This document shows, in pieces, positions 1 through 8,562 of a stretch of 56,537 nt of DNA. Numbering within the stretch: position 1 is the stretch's first letter; each line of letters begins with the position of its first letter. The notes below the pieces were generated by a model. That model saw only the letters and a program-made list of their open reading frames with translations, did no database searches and was not told the origin of the DNA. Origin of the DNA: Bacteroidales bacterium (lineage in GTDB: Bacteria; Bacteroidota; Bacteroidia; Bacteroidales; Lentimicrobiaceae); NCBI GenBank assembly GCA_024636955.1, contig JAGXGB010000008.1, positions 1-56,537 of the forward strand, in the 5' to 3' direction. A program made the position numbers and the translations under genes.

Positions 1-1401
1 ATTGGATTGACCGCAAATATCTGACACCAGCACTGTGTACTGAATTGGGTTTGGCGGACTAACAGTAATGGATGCGGTTGTATCACCATTACTCCATGAG
101 TAATAATAAGGAATCTGCCCTCCATCTCCAGCAGCTTCCAACACGATTGTATCACCACAAAGAATGTCTTGTCCACTGGATGCAGCAGATGAAAAAATCT
201 GCAAGTCTTTAATATACAAAGTTATCGTATCCAGCACCTCACCACAAAGAGATGAATTATATATTAATGTTACTGTCTCAGTTTCCTCTGGCATATTATC
301 AGAAAGAGGTTCAATAACAATTGGTATACTATCTTGTCCAATCGGGATTACAATAGTTTCGGGAATATATAAATAATCTTCGCCATTTATTGCTGTGCCA
401 CCAATAGTAAGGTTGATTGTAAATGGTTCTGTAGTTCTTTCGGATAGTCTAAATATAACATTCGCACTGTTGCAATTTTCTACTGCAGTATCAACCTGAG
501 TATGTGTGTATCCGACACTCGAAGCCACCCCTACACTTGTGAAGCTATTGGCTTCAAGGAATACACCTGAGTCATATGATCCATCACCAATATCAGAGAT
601 TGATAACTTGATATGATAGGTTTGGCAAGGAATTAGTCCAGTCGCCCTTGCAGTAAGCACCTGAGTGAACGCATTGTATTGGATGCTCTGTTCAGCATTA
701 TGAACTAAGTACGTGCAATTCACACAATTCCCAGTGTTGTACTGGCCATTGTTTATATTGTGTATTGACACATAGGTAGGTGGAATTGATAAGCCGGGTA
801 AAACAGCTATATTTATTGAACCATTGGGAAAACCTGCCGGACTTGGAAAGTTTCCATTAATACCAGGTCCACTTATAAAGAAACCAAAAACATCGTTATA
901 GTCTTCAGTTGACCAATAATGCCACTCCTCTGAGGCAAATACATATCGGAATTCGACAGTTCCAGATTGGGGAATAAAGTCAAATTCCAAAATACTTGCA
1001 TCCTGAGAAGCGAAACCATTACCTGCCAGAATTTCTAAGATTGGATCACCAGGAGTGTTTTGAAAATCTGTAGTAACACCCGATGACCCATTTAGATTAT
1101 TTGGTCCTTTTGAGTCTGCAACTTTACCAGAAGAGAGAATCACCCCCGATTCCAAACCTATATTAGAAGTTCCCCAGAACCTCCCGCGGGCAAGTGCTTG
1201 ACCAGTATGTGTTACATAAAAAACCTCCACTCCTTGACCAACCAGGTATTGTTGAATAAGTACAGTTGGGTCAACACCGCTTTCGGTGTTGTATTCAACC
1301 GGTATCTGCGCTGATACCTGTTGATTGGATAAAATCATGAAAACTGAAAGAACTCCGCAGACCAGCAGCGTTCTGCCGACCTTAAATGTAAAGATTTCCA
1401 T
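1..1401 (-). CDS. Choice-of-anchor L domain surface protein (5' part; runs off the window)
   Basis: The reading frame is open from an ATG at 1401 to the window edge, giving 467 residues and no stop, so only the N-terminal part is present. Residues 1-32 form a signal peptide ending near VSAQ. About residues 35-260 read as a choice-of-anchor L domain: the segment around FVFASEEW, with a following DVFGFFISGPG, is its hallmark. From about residue 270 the chain looks like a Calx-beta-like stretch (GEDYLYIPETI), and the last visible part starts a PKD/Ig-like repeat (YSWSNGDTT). Proteins of this kind in Bacteroidota are large, secreted by T9SS and usually end in a gliding-type C-terminal domain; that end lies outside the window, so the export route is inferred. 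A -7 box lies about 110 bases upstream at 1509-1516. The biological role is unknown, with adhesion or cell-surface display most likely. Confidence 0.8.
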   Translation of the reverse strand, partial: MEIFTFKVGRTLLVCGVLSVFMILSNQQVSAQIPVEYNTESGVDPTVLIQQYLVGQGVEVFYVTHTGQALARGRFWGTSNIGLESGVILSSGKVADSKGPNNLNGSSGVTTDFQNTPGDPILEILAGNGFASQDASILEFDFIPQSGTVEFRYVFASEEWHYWSTEDYNDVFGFFISGPGINGNFPSPAGFPNGSINIAVLPGLSIPPTYVSIHNINNGQYNTGNCVNCTYLVHNAEQSIQYNAFTQVLTARATGLIPCQTYHIKLSISDIGDGSYDSGVFLEANSFTSVGVASSVGYTHTQVDTAVENCNSANVIFRLSERTTEPFTINLTIGGTAINGEDYLYIPETIVIPIGQDSIPIVIEPLSDNMPEETETVTLIYNSSLCGEVLDTITLYIKDLQIFSSAASSGQDILCGDTIVLEAAGDGGQIPYYYSWSNGDTTASITVSPPNPIQYTVLVSDICGQSN

Positions 1402-1766
1402 ACTGCATTGTTGTTATGATTCGCACTAAGCCATAAGCATAGCTTAGGCTAGTGTATACCAGTGTGATGTATAAATAATGCGACTGAATAAGGCCCCGGT
1501 GCCTTGCGCAAATATATATATAAATCAATACAATTCTCAGCAGTTGGAAAAAAAATGCACAAAAAGAATTAATGACCATCTTCTTATGCTGAAGATTCAA
1601 CCACAATGCTTTAAAAATGTTTAGTAATCTGATACTTTGAACGATTACATATTTTGAGCCGTGGAGGCAGACATCAGCTAATGGCTTAGGATTTTATTTT
1701 TATCTTAGCAGATTCAGTTGCATACATTAAACCCTATAAATCTCAACATACATAAACCCTTATAAT
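1402..1766. other. Intergenic region between divergent genes
   Basis: This 365-base gap lies between the divergent anchor-L gene and the M20 dipeptidase. It holds a minus-strand -7 box at 1509-1516. Upstream of the dipeptidase a one-mismatch version, TATCTTAG, sits at 1701-1708. The only open frame here (minus strand, about 74 codons) is very AT-rich and low in complexity and is not believable as a gene. No RNA gene is evident. Confidence 0.5.
1509..1516 (-). promoter_or_regulatory. Putative -7 box (TATATTTG) for the anchor-L gene
   Basis: Read on the minus strand the sequence is TATATTTG, an exact match to the Bacteroidota TAnnTTTG consensus. It would give a leader of roughly 100 bases. The surrounding DNA is an AT-repeat, so a chance match is possible. 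Confidence 0.4.
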
Positions 1767-3140
1767 ATGGAAAAAGTAACCGCTTACATTAATGAGAACA
1801 AACAACGATTTCTCGATGAACTTTTCGGACTGATACGTATCCCGTCAATCAGTTCTATTGCTGATCACAAGCCTGATATGCAACGTGCTGCAGAGTACTG
1901 GAAGGAAACTATCCTTAAAGCAGGTGCCACCAAAGCTGAAATCATTGCCACCCCCGGCAATCCTGTTGTGTATGGTGAAAAAATTATCGATCCCTCAAAG
2001 CCAACCGTACTCGTTTATGCGCATTATGATGTGATGCCTGTTGACCCAATTGATCTGTGGAAGTCGCCACCTTTTGAGCCTGAAATTCGTGATGAAAAGA
2101 TATTCGCACGTGGCGCTGATGACGATAAAGGTCAGAGTTTTATGCATGCCAAGGCATTTGAAGCAATGGTGCAAACAGGCCAACTGCCTTGTAACGTGAA
2201 GTTTATGATTGAAGGCGAAGAGGAAATTGGCTCACCTAACCTCGAGCAATTTTGCCGCGATCATAAGGATATGCTTAAAGCAGACATTATCCTCGTTTCT
2301 GATACAGGAATGATAGCACAGGATATACCAAGTATTACCGTAGGACTTCGCGGACTGGCATACCTTGAAGTGGAAGTTACTGGTCCGAACCGCGACCTTC
2401 ATTCGGGACTGTTTGGTGGTGCCGTGGCAAACCCAATCAATGTACTTTCGAAAATGATAGCCTCCCTTACAGATGAAGAAAACCGTATCACCATCCCCGG
2501 TTTCTACGATAAGGTGATTGAATTATCCGCCGAAGAGCGTTCAGAAATGGCAAAAGCCCCTTTCGAACTTGAAGAATACAAGAAAGCCATTGACATTAAG
2601 GAAGTAAGCGGTGAAGAAGGTTACTCCACCATCGAGCGCACCGGCATCCGTCCAACCCTCGATGTATGCGGTATCTGGGGCGGTTATACCGGCGAAGGTG
2701 CTAAAACTGTGCTTCCTTCAAAGGCATATGCCAAAATATCCATGCGTCTTGTTCCTAACCAGGAGCACGAAGAAATATCAGAACTCTTTGCCCGGCACTT
2801 TGAAAGCATCGCGCCTAACTCAGTAAAGGTAAAAGTTACCAACCTACACGGCGGCCAGGGCTACGTATCGCCAACTGACACCAAGGATTACAAATCAGCC
2901 AGCCTGGCATACGAAAAAACATTCGGCAAAATGCCTATCCCCACCCGCAGCGGAGGCAGTATTCCCATTATCTCAACTTTTGAGCGCGTACTAGGCACAA
3001 AATCCATACTTATGGGCTTCGGTCTTGAGTCAGATGCCATCCACTCACCCAACGAAAATTATCCGTTGTTTAATTTTTATAAAGGGTTGGAGACGATTCC
3101 CTGGTTTTATAAATACTTTACGGAAGATCAGAACGCTTAG
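1767..3140 (+). CDS. M20 family dipeptidase (CNDP-like)
   Basis: This 457-residue protein is a dizinc metallopeptidase of family M20, carnosinase/CNDP-like branch, which hydrolyses dipeptides in the cytoplasm. No signal peptide is visible. The family motifs appear in order: VYAHYDVMPVDP (zinc ligand His and the Asp two residues later), RGADDDKGQ (bridging Asp), EGEEEIGSPN (catalytic Glu and zinc Glu), SDTG (zinc Asp), HSGLFGG in the lid domain, and DAIHSPNEN carrying the last zinc His near the C-terminus. Length and motif spacing are normal. The gene stands alone and is followed at once by a decamer repeat and a strong terminator. The exact substrate (carnosine-like, Cys-Gly or general dipeptides) cannot be told from the sequence. 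Confidence 0.93.
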   Translation: MEKVTAYINENKQRFLDELFGLIRIPSISSIADHKPDMQRAAEYWKETILKAGATKAEIIATPGNPVVYGEKIIDPSKPTVLVYAHYDVMPVDPIDLWKSPPFEPEIRDEKIFARGADDDKGQSFMHAKAFEAMVQTGQLPCNVKFMIEGEEEIGSPNLEQFCRDHKDMLKADIILVSDTGMIAQDIPSITVGLRGLAYLEVEVTGPNRDLHSGLFGGAVANPINVLSKMIASLTDEENRITIPGFYDKVIELSAEERSEMAKAPFELEEYKKAIDIKEVSGEEGYSTIERTGIRPTLDVCGIWGGYTGEGAKTVLPSKAYAKISMRLVPNQEHEEISELFARHFESIAPNSVKVKVTNLHGGQGYVSPTDTKDYKSASLAYEKTFGKMPIPTRSGGSIPIISTFERVLGTKSILMGFGLESDAIHSPNENYPLFNFYKGLETIPWFYKYFTEDQNA

Positions 3141-3145
3141 AAATA

Positions 3146-3205
3146 GTTCAAGATAGTTCAATATTGTTCAATGTTGTTCAATGTAGTTCAATGCTGTTCA
3201 ATGTA
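3146..3205 (+). repeat. Decamer tandem repeat (gttcaatgta type), 6 units
   Basis: Six consecutive 10-base units all start with gttca. The last four units share gttcaatg followed by tt, ta, ct or ta. The array starts 5 bases after the stop codon of the M20 gene and runs into its terminator. The 10-base period is close to one helical turn. Confidence 0.9.
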
Positions 3206-3210
3206 GTTTA

Positions 3211-3250
3211 AAAACGAAAGGGCAGATTTGCATCTGTCCTTTCGTTTTTT
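3211..3250 (+). terminator. Rho-independent terminator of the M20 dipeptidase gene
   Basis: A stem with 17-base arms (3211-3227 and 3232-3248, one G-U pair) and a 4-base loop is followed by a T-rich run. It lies 70 bases after the dipeptidase stop codon. Confidence 0.85.
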
Positions 3251-3251
3251 A

Positions 3252-3424
3252 TCTGAGATTGACATTCATTTAAACTTGGTTTTTCATAACCTCGTTTCAG
3301 GCTTATTTTAGATTCGGTCTACGTTCGGTTTAGCCTCATTAGCTGAACCGAGGCTAAAACGAAGCAAAACCGAGGGTGAACCGAGGAGGAGTAAAAGGAA
3401 TCTCAAATGGAGGTTGAATGTCAT
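3252..3424. repeat. Palindromic MITE-like element A
   Basis: The ends are inverted: gacattca near 3259-3266 pairs with tgaatgtc at 3415-3422. Internally, tcggtttagcctc (3325-3337) pairs with gaggctaaaacga (3350-3362), a stem of 12 matched positions in 13 with a 12-base loop. The right arm (about 3383-3411) carries a segment, aggaggagtaaaag..atctcaaatgga, that recurs in element B. No open frame is present, so it resembles a non-autonomous mobile or structured-RNA element. Confidence 0.5.
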
Positions 3425-3473
3425 ATTACACAGGTTGCAATTTCAATAACCAGTCAGATCCTATTGACTCAAA

Positions 3474-3621
3474 TTTAAGATCCATTTTTACCCTCTCTAT
3501 CCCCACTAAAGGGGTACTAAGGGGTCTCTAAAGGGGCTCTATATCATTTTAATATAGAGCCCCTTTAGAGCACATAGAGTGGGTACAAGGAGGAGTAAAA
3601 GAGATCTCAAATGGATCCTTA
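3474..3621. repeat. Palindromic MITE-like element B with a perfect 19-bp hairpin core
   Basis: The core is a perfect 19-base inverted repeat (3526-3544 and 3552-3570) with a 7-base loop. The outer ends also pair: gatccatttttac on the left (about 3479-3491) matches, with an insertion, the reverse complement of gtaaaagagatctcaaatggatc on the right. The right arm shares about 26 bases with element A. The hairpin is not followed by a U-tract on either strand, so it is not a simple terminator. Confidence 0.55.
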
Positions 3622-3933
3622 ACGTTCGGTGCCATTGAATCCATATACATCCCTGCATTTATGGATTGAAATCATCCAGTAAAAGTGAATTAACGGATAA
3701 TATATTGTCTATTATTAGGGTATTGTTAACTTAATAGCTAATAGATCTTTCAGTTTGCCTGATCTCATTTCTTAGATTCCTGTTAAAGCTGCTTAACCTG
3801 AATACGATATAGCCTTTTTCAAGGATCTCAATATATTTTTGGACAGTAACTTTATTAATGCCAACTGTTTGGGAATAGTATAATGACTAAAAGTTATGAC
3901 CTAAAGTCATCATAATGTCTTTTGGTCATGGTA

Positions 3934-3990
3934 TTGAACCACCTTGAACAATCTTGAACCCCTTGAACCACTTGAACTCCTTGAACAATT
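3934..3990 (+). repeat. Short tandem repeat (ttgaaccac type), 6 units of 9-10 bases
   Basis: Six units each begin with ttgaac and have lengths 10, 10, 9, 9, 9 and 10. The shared core ttgaac is the reverse complement of gttcaa, the core of the decamer array at 3146-3205. The two arrays therefore face each other across the palindromic elements. Confidence 0.85.
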
Positions 3991-4053
3991 TTTTGTTGTA
4001 AATTCGTACGCCCGTCTAATATCGGGTTAATGTTAATTTAAACCTGCGGAAAG

Positions 4054-4545
4054 ATGAAAACATTGTACCTGATGCGTCATGCCAAGGCATCCCGCGATAT
4101 TATCGGGATTAAGGATATTGACCGGCCACTGCTTCTTGAAGGGATTGAGGGTACGCGGCGTGTGGTTGATCACATGAAAGAGAAGAAAATCATTATTAAG
4201 CATATTGTGAGTAGTCCGGCACTCAGGGCAATGGAAACTGCTAATGTGGTGGCGCATGCTTATGGGTTCCGCAGGGATGAGATACTGGTTTATAATGAGT
4301 TATACAGGCCTGATATTATAGCTTTCGAGGATTGTATCTTCAGCCTGCCTGACGATTGGGATCATGTGATGCTGGTAAGTCATAACCCGGGCATTACTAA
4401 TTTCGCCGAAAGCCTGGTTACTATGGATGAAGCTATGCATACGGCCGGCGTGTTGTCACTTTCATTCCCAATGGATCGTTGGATGAATCTGTATGCCGCG
4501 TTGCCGGTTTATAATTTCTTTATACATCCAAAGATTGTTGCTTAA
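4054..4545 (+). CDS. sixA: SixA-like phosphohistidine phosphatase
   Basis: A 163-residue histidine-phosphatase superfamily protein of the SixA type. The N-terminal LMRHAKAS carries the catalytic Arg8-His9, and VSHNPGITNFAESL supplies the second catalytic His. SixA removes phosphate from phosphohistidine, originally shown on the histidine phosphotransfer domain of ArcB. The gene lies 88 bases upstream of ppk1, whose enzyme works through a phosphohistidine, so the pairing is suggestive but not proof of a shared substrate. A near-consensus -7 box, TAAATTCG, is at 3999-4006. Length and motif layout are normal for the family. Confidence 0.88.
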   Translation: MKTLYLMRHAKASRDIIGIKDIDRPLLLEGIEGTRRVVDHMKEKKIIIKHIVSSPALRAMETANVVAHAYGFRRDEILVYNELYRPDIIAFEDCIFSLPDDWDHVMLVSHNPGITNFAESLVTMDEAMHTAGVLSLSFPMDRWMNLYAALPVYNFFIHPKIVA

Positions 4546-4633
4546 AGGTTCTTAATTTTGATCAGGTTTTTTGATCACTTACCGTAATACATGTATCAGC
4601 CCTGCTGAGGTAGTGGCGTGAGGGGATTTTGTT

Positions 4634-6676
4634 ATGAAGAAATTAGTTACTCCTCTGGTTGACAGGGAGATAAGTTGGCTTGAGTTTAACGGCAGGGTGC
4701 TGCAGGAAGCGGCCGATGAAAATAATCCGCTAATTGAGCGGGTGAAGTTCCTTGGCATATTCTCAAGTAATCTTGATGAGTTTTACCGGGTGAGGGTGGC
4801 AACCCTAAGCCGCTTGCGTGATCTTAAAGATGGGAAGACGCCAATTCCTGTGCGTAATCCCAACAAGATACTAAAGGAGATAAATCGAATAGACAAAAAG
4901 CATCAGAGAGAATTCGCCGACATTTTCAGAAAGCTTACAGCTTTGCTTGCCCAACAAGGCATAAGGATATTGAATGAGCAGGAGATAACACCTGAGCAGG
5001 GCAGGTTTGTTCATTCGTATTTCAATGAGAATGTACGCTCTCATCTTTTTCCAATTCTTCTCTCCAATGTGAAACTCAATGCATTGGCTGATATAGCCAT
5101 TTATCTTGCCATACACCTGCGCAGAAAGGATAATCAGGCTAATGAAGGCTACGCGGTGATGAAGATGCCTGTGACACCGCTTCCGCGATTTTTAATATTG
5201 CCCCCAGGTGATGAAAATGTTAACATTATATTGCTTGACGATGTGATAAGGTACTGCCTTGATGAGATATTTGCTGTGATGGGTTACGATGATTACCGCG
5301 CCTATACTTTCAAGTTTACCCGCGATGCTGAGATGGATATTGATAACGATGTGTCAAAAAGTTTTTTGGAGATTATGCTTGATAGTTTAAAGCAACGAAA
5401 AACAGGGGCGGCAGTGAGGTTTGTGTACGACAGAAAAATGCCGTCACCTATGCTGAAGATGCTTAAGGAACGGCTTGAGATTACTGAGAACGATACGATC
5501 ATAAAAGGCGGACGATACCATAACTTCAAGGATTTCATGGGATTTCCTGATATAGGAAGGCCTGATCTGACGTACGGTCCCATGCCAGCGTTGATGCAGA
5601 AACTACTGCCTCAATACAGCAGTATCTTCAACACTTTGAAAGCAAGGGATTTAATACTGCATACTCCCTACCAATCGTTTCGTCATATCATTGACCTTTT
5701 GCGTGAAGCATCTATTGATCCGCAGGTTAAGGCTATCAAAATGACCATTTATAGGGTTGCCAGCAATTCAAATGTAATCAATGCACTCATAAATGCATCG
5801 CGCAATGGAAAGGCAGTAACAGTGTTTATGGAATTGCAGGCACGTTTTGATGAGGAAGCCAATATATACTGGGCAGGGAAATTGCAGGAAGAAGGGGTGA
5901 AGCTTATACAGGGTACGCCCGGGTTTAAGGTGCACTGCAAGCTTTTGCTAATCCGCCGAAAGGAGAACAACAAGAGCGTTTATTACGCTAATATTGGCAC
6001 CGGTAATTTCAATGAACAAACTGCGCGATTGTATGCTGACGATAGTTTGCTTACTTCCAACCAGAATATTGCACAGGAGGTGAACAGTATATTTCACCTG
6101 TTTGAAAGCAAATTCAAGCCCCCTAAGTTCAAACATCTGGTAGTAGCACCCTTTAATATGCGCGATCATTTTATCAGATTGCTGAATAGGGAAATGCGTA
6201 ATGCGCGGGCAGGTAAGGATGCCTGGTGCATAATCAAGCTTAACAATCTAACTGATGAGCGCCTGGCAAAGAAGCTCTACCAGGCAGGACGCGAAGGGGT
6301 TAAAATAAACATCATTTGCCGAAGCACCTGTGTGATGGTACCCGGCATACCGGGAGTTAGTGATAACATTCGAATAATAAGTATTGTTGACCGTTTCCTC
6401 GAGCACTCGCGTGTGATGATATTCTCCAACGGGGGCAACGAGCTTTACTATACTTCTTCAGCCGACTGGATGATACGCAATCTCGATGCCCGTATTGAAG
6501 TGGCCTGCCCCATTTACAACAAGGAGCTGCAACAAGAGCTTATGACAATGATCAGGATACAACTTAAGGATAACACCAAAGCCCGATTAGTGAACCACAA
6601 TCCGCCAAATGAATATGTTCCTTCGGGCGAACCGAAAATCAGGTCACAGGTTGAAATTTATAAGCTTTTCAAATAA
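4634..6676 (+). CDS. ppk1: Polyphosphate kinase 1
   Basis: This 680-residue enzyme reversibly polymerises the gamma phosphate of ATP into inorganic polyphosphate. The N-terminal region REISWLEFNGRVLQEA and SSNLDEFYRVRVATL are typical PPK1 motifs. The phospho-accepting histidine is His434 in FKVHCKLLLI, matching E. coli His435. The second active-site histidine is His591 in LEHSRVMIF, matching His592. YANIGTGNFNE is also conserved. All four PPK1 domains fit the length. It sits between sixA and xseA, 20 bases ahead of xseA, so co-transcription is likely. An exopolyphosphatase-like gene occurs at 46747-47634. Confidence 0.97.
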   Translation: MKKLVTPLVDREISWLEFNGRVLQEAADENNPLIERVKFLGIFSSNLDEFYRVRVATLSRLRDLKDGKTPIPVRNPNKILKEINRIDKKHQREFADIFRKLTALLAQQGIRILNEQEITPEQGRFVHSYFNENVRSHLFPILLSNVKLNALADIAIYLAIHLRRKDNQANEGYAVMKMPVTPLPRFLILPPGDENVNIILLDDVIRYCLDEIFAVMGYDDYRAYTFKFTRDAEMDIDNDVSKSFLEIMLDSLKQRKTGAAVRFVYDRKMPSPMLKMLKERLEITENDTIIKGGRYHNFKDFMGFPDIGRPDLTYGPMPALMQKLLPQYSSIFNTLKARDLILHTPYQSFRHIIDLLREASIDPQVKAIKMTIYRVASNSNVINALINASRNGKAVTVFMELQARFDEEANIYWAGKLQEEGVKLIQGTPGFKVHCKLLLIRRKENNKSVYYANIGTGNFNEQTARLYADDSLLTSNQNIAQEVNSIFHLFESKFKPPKFKHLVVAPFNMRDHFIRLLNREMRNARAGKDAWCIIKLNNLTDERLAKKLYQAGREGVKINIICRSTCVMVPGIPGVSDNIRIISIVDRFLEHSRVMIFSNGGNELYYTSSADWMIRNLDARIEVACPIYNKELQQELMTMIRIQLKDNTKARLVNHNPPNEYVPSGEPKIRSQVEIYKLFK

Positions 6677-6696
6677 TCAGAACCAATTAAACCTGC

Positions 6697-8091
6697 ATGA
6701 GTAGCATCGAAACCACCAATCGCCGGGTATACGCACTTTCGGAAATTACCGGGAGTATTACACGGATGTTTGAGAAGTTCTATGAGAATCCTTACTGGAT
6801 AAAAGCTGAAATATCAGCACTCAACCTCTATCCGGTAAGCGGACATTGTTTCCCATTGATGGTTGAGAAAAGCGATGGAAAGGTTAAAGCGCAGCTTAAA
6901 GCAACTATCTGGAGAGACGACCTTTTTAATATCACCCGCAAGTTTGAGCAGGTTACAGGTGAAACATTGCGCGAAGGACTCAACATCATGTTTCTTGCCT
7001 ACGTTAGATTTTCATCTACGTATGGATTGTCGCTGCAGATTATTGACATTGAGCCGCTCTATACGCTGGGCGAGATGGCGCGTGATAAAATGAACACCAT
7101 ATTGGCGCTGAAGAAGGACGGGGTTTTTGACATGAACCGTTCACTTCCAGTGCCGTTGTTGCTAAAAAGGTTGGCTATAATTTCGGTTGAATCGAGCAAA
7201 GGCTATAACGATCTGATGGTAACCCTTCAAAACAACAAGCAGGGTTACCGTGTGATAAGCAGGCTTTTTCCGGCGGTGCTGCAGGGCAAAGGCGCCGTGG
7301 AAACAATTACTGCACGATTACATGAAATAAGGTCGATAGCTTATTTATTTGATGCTGTGGTGATTGTAAGGGGAGGCGGTGATGATGTTGGCCTGTCATG
7401 TTACGATCATTACACCCTTGCACGCGAAGTGGCTGTATTCCCGCTGCCGGTGATAACAGGCATAGGCCATTCAACCAATGAAACAGTTACCGAGATGGTG
7501 GCATGCCTCAACAAAATAACCCCAACTGATGTAGCTCATTATATTCTGGCAGGTTTTGCCGAACAGGATAATATGCTTAAAGCTATGTTCCAATCATTTA
7601 CTTATGCGCTGGCTGACTTGATTGAAAATAAAAGAGATGAGCTTGCCGACAACATCGACAGGGTAACTGAGATGGCCAATGAGCTGATATCAGAACAACG
7701 TTTAGGTTTAAATGCAATGTCAGAAAGGTTTATTTCAAATGCAGGAATGATGTTAATGAATACAAGATTAGCCTTCGGCAGATTTGAAATGTCGGCAACA
7801 CACTTTCCTGCACGCATGATCGGCAGGGAGCAGGCAACACTGCAAAGTCATGCACGCATGCTATATTATTATACCCAACATTTCGTAACTTCGCATCAGC
7901 AGAAACTTTCAGAGAAAGAACACCGCATTCGCCTGCTTGACCCGAAGAATGTAATGAAACGCGGATATGCAGTTGTAAGGATAGGAGGAAAGGTGATTTC
8001 TGACAATTCCAAAGTGGTAAAAGGTGATAAAATGGAGGTAAAGACATTGAAAATGAAGATATTGAGTACTGTTGACGATGTAAAAACCTGA
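6697..8091 (+). CDS. xseA: Exodeoxyribonuclease VII large subunit
   Basis: A 464-residue catalytic subunit of exonuclease VII, which degrades single-stranded DNA into oligonucleotides in the cytoplasm. The N-terminal OB-fold (about residues 8-110) contains YWIKAEIS and a GHCFPLMVEK segment equivalent to the GH-Y-L-KD signature. The catalytic region shows VVIVRGGGDDVGLSCYDHYTLAREVA and FPLPVITGIGHSTNETVTEMVA. A long helical segment follows (about residues 285-410), and the C-terminus has the usual DPKNVMKRGYAVVR. The small subunit xseB starts 120 bases downstream. The gap between them carries two copies of a tgaagttaac-like motif of unknown meaning. Confidence 0.96.
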   Translation: MSSIETTNRRVYALSEITGSITRMFEKFYENPYWIKAEISALNLYPVSGHCFPLMVEKSDGKVKAQLKATIWRDDLFNITRKFEQVTGETLREGLNIMFLAYVRFSSTYGLSLQIIDIEPLYTLGEMARDKMNTILALKKDGVFDMNRSLPVPLLLKRLAIISVESSKGYNDLMVTLQNNKQGYRVISRLFPAVLQGKGAVETITARLHEIRSIAYLFDAVVIVRGGGDDVGLSCYDHYTLAREVAVFPLPVITGIGHSTNETVTEMVACLNKITPTDVAHYILAGFAEQDNMLKAMFQSFTYALADLIENKRDELADNIDRVTEMANELISEQRLGLNAMSERFISNAGMMLMNTRLAFGRFEMSATHFPARMIGREQATLQSHARMLYYYTQHFVTSHQQKLSEKEHRIRLLDPKNVMKRGYAVVRIGGKVISDNSKVVKGDKMEVKTLKMKILSTVDDVKT

Positions 8092-8211
8092 GGATGTGGA
8101 TACTTAGAACTGAAGTTAACATCTGAGGAATTCATATAGATAAATGATGAAGTTAGAATATTGGGAACTGAGAAAGTAAAGATAAACTGACGAAGTTAAC
8201 ACTGGAACAAT

Positions 8212-8415
8212 ATGGAAGAAAAAGAAGCCTTAACATACACAAGCGCGGTAGCTGAACTGGAGGAGATCATCCAAAAGATGGAAGATGCCTCCATAAGTGT
8301 TGATGAGTTGGAAGATAAAGTAAAACGAGTAGCTGAGTTGCTGCAGTTCTGCCGAAACAAGCTAACCTCAACAGAGCAGGAGATCAATAAGGTGATGAAG
8401 GGGTTTGAAGGGTAA
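8212..8415 (+). CDS. xseB: Exodeoxyribonuclease VII small subunit
   Basis: A 67-residue helical protein with the XseB pattern: LTYTSAVAELEEIIQKMEDASISVDELEDKVKRV, then a leucine-rich helix ending in a coiled-coil-like LTSTEQEINKVMKGFEG. Several small subunits bind each XseA. Length is typical. The stop codon overlaps the first unit of a heptamer tandem repeat that follows, so repeat changes could in principle affect the 3' end. Confidence 0.9.
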   Translation: MEEKEALTYTSAVAELEEIIQKMEDASISVDELEDKVKRVAELLQFCRNKLTSTEQEINKVMKGFEG

Positions 8416-8492
8416 GGCTAAAGGCTAAAGGATAAAGGCTAAAGGCTAAAGGATAAAGATTAAGGCTAAAGGCTAAAGGCTAAGGGCTAAAG
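8415..8492 (+). repeat. Heptamer tandem repeat (aggctaa), about 11 units
   Basis: About eleven consecutive 7-base units, mostly aggctaa, with two aggataa variants, one 6-base unit and one gggctaa. The array begins inside the xseB stop codon. It is low-complexity, non-coding DNA with no spacers. Confidence 0.92.
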
Positions 8493-8562
8493 TAAAAAGT
8501 AAGATAATGCCAAGTTTAGATGCTCTTAGCAAATAAAAGAATAAACAACAACGCTATACGCT

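Larger units (their letters stand above)
3141..4053. other. Gene-free, repeat-rich intergenic block
   Basis: About 0.9 kb without a credible gene on either strand. In order it holds six gttcaa-type decamers (3146-3205), the M20 terminator (3211-3250), two long imperfect palindromes (3252-3424 and 3474-3621), an AT-rich stretch with a weaker inverted repeat (about 3882-3930, built on atgac-aaaag), and six ttgaac-type units (3934-3990). A near-consensus -7 box, TAAATTCG, at 3999-4006 could serve the downstream sixA-ppk1-xseA genes. Confidence 0.7.

Noticed and set aside
1382-1606. Minus-strand open frame of 74 codons in the first intergenic gap.
   Set aside because: It overlaps the real anchor-L start in another frame and consists of low-complexity AT-rich sequence.
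3146-3205. CRISPR array.
   Set aside because: The repeat units are 10 bases and adjoin each other with no spacers; no cas gene is in the window.
3526-3570. Treating the 19-bp perfect hairpin as a transcription terminator.
   Set aside because: It is more than 380 bases from the nearest stop codon, a better terminator already follows the M20 gene, and no U-tract follows the stem on either strand.
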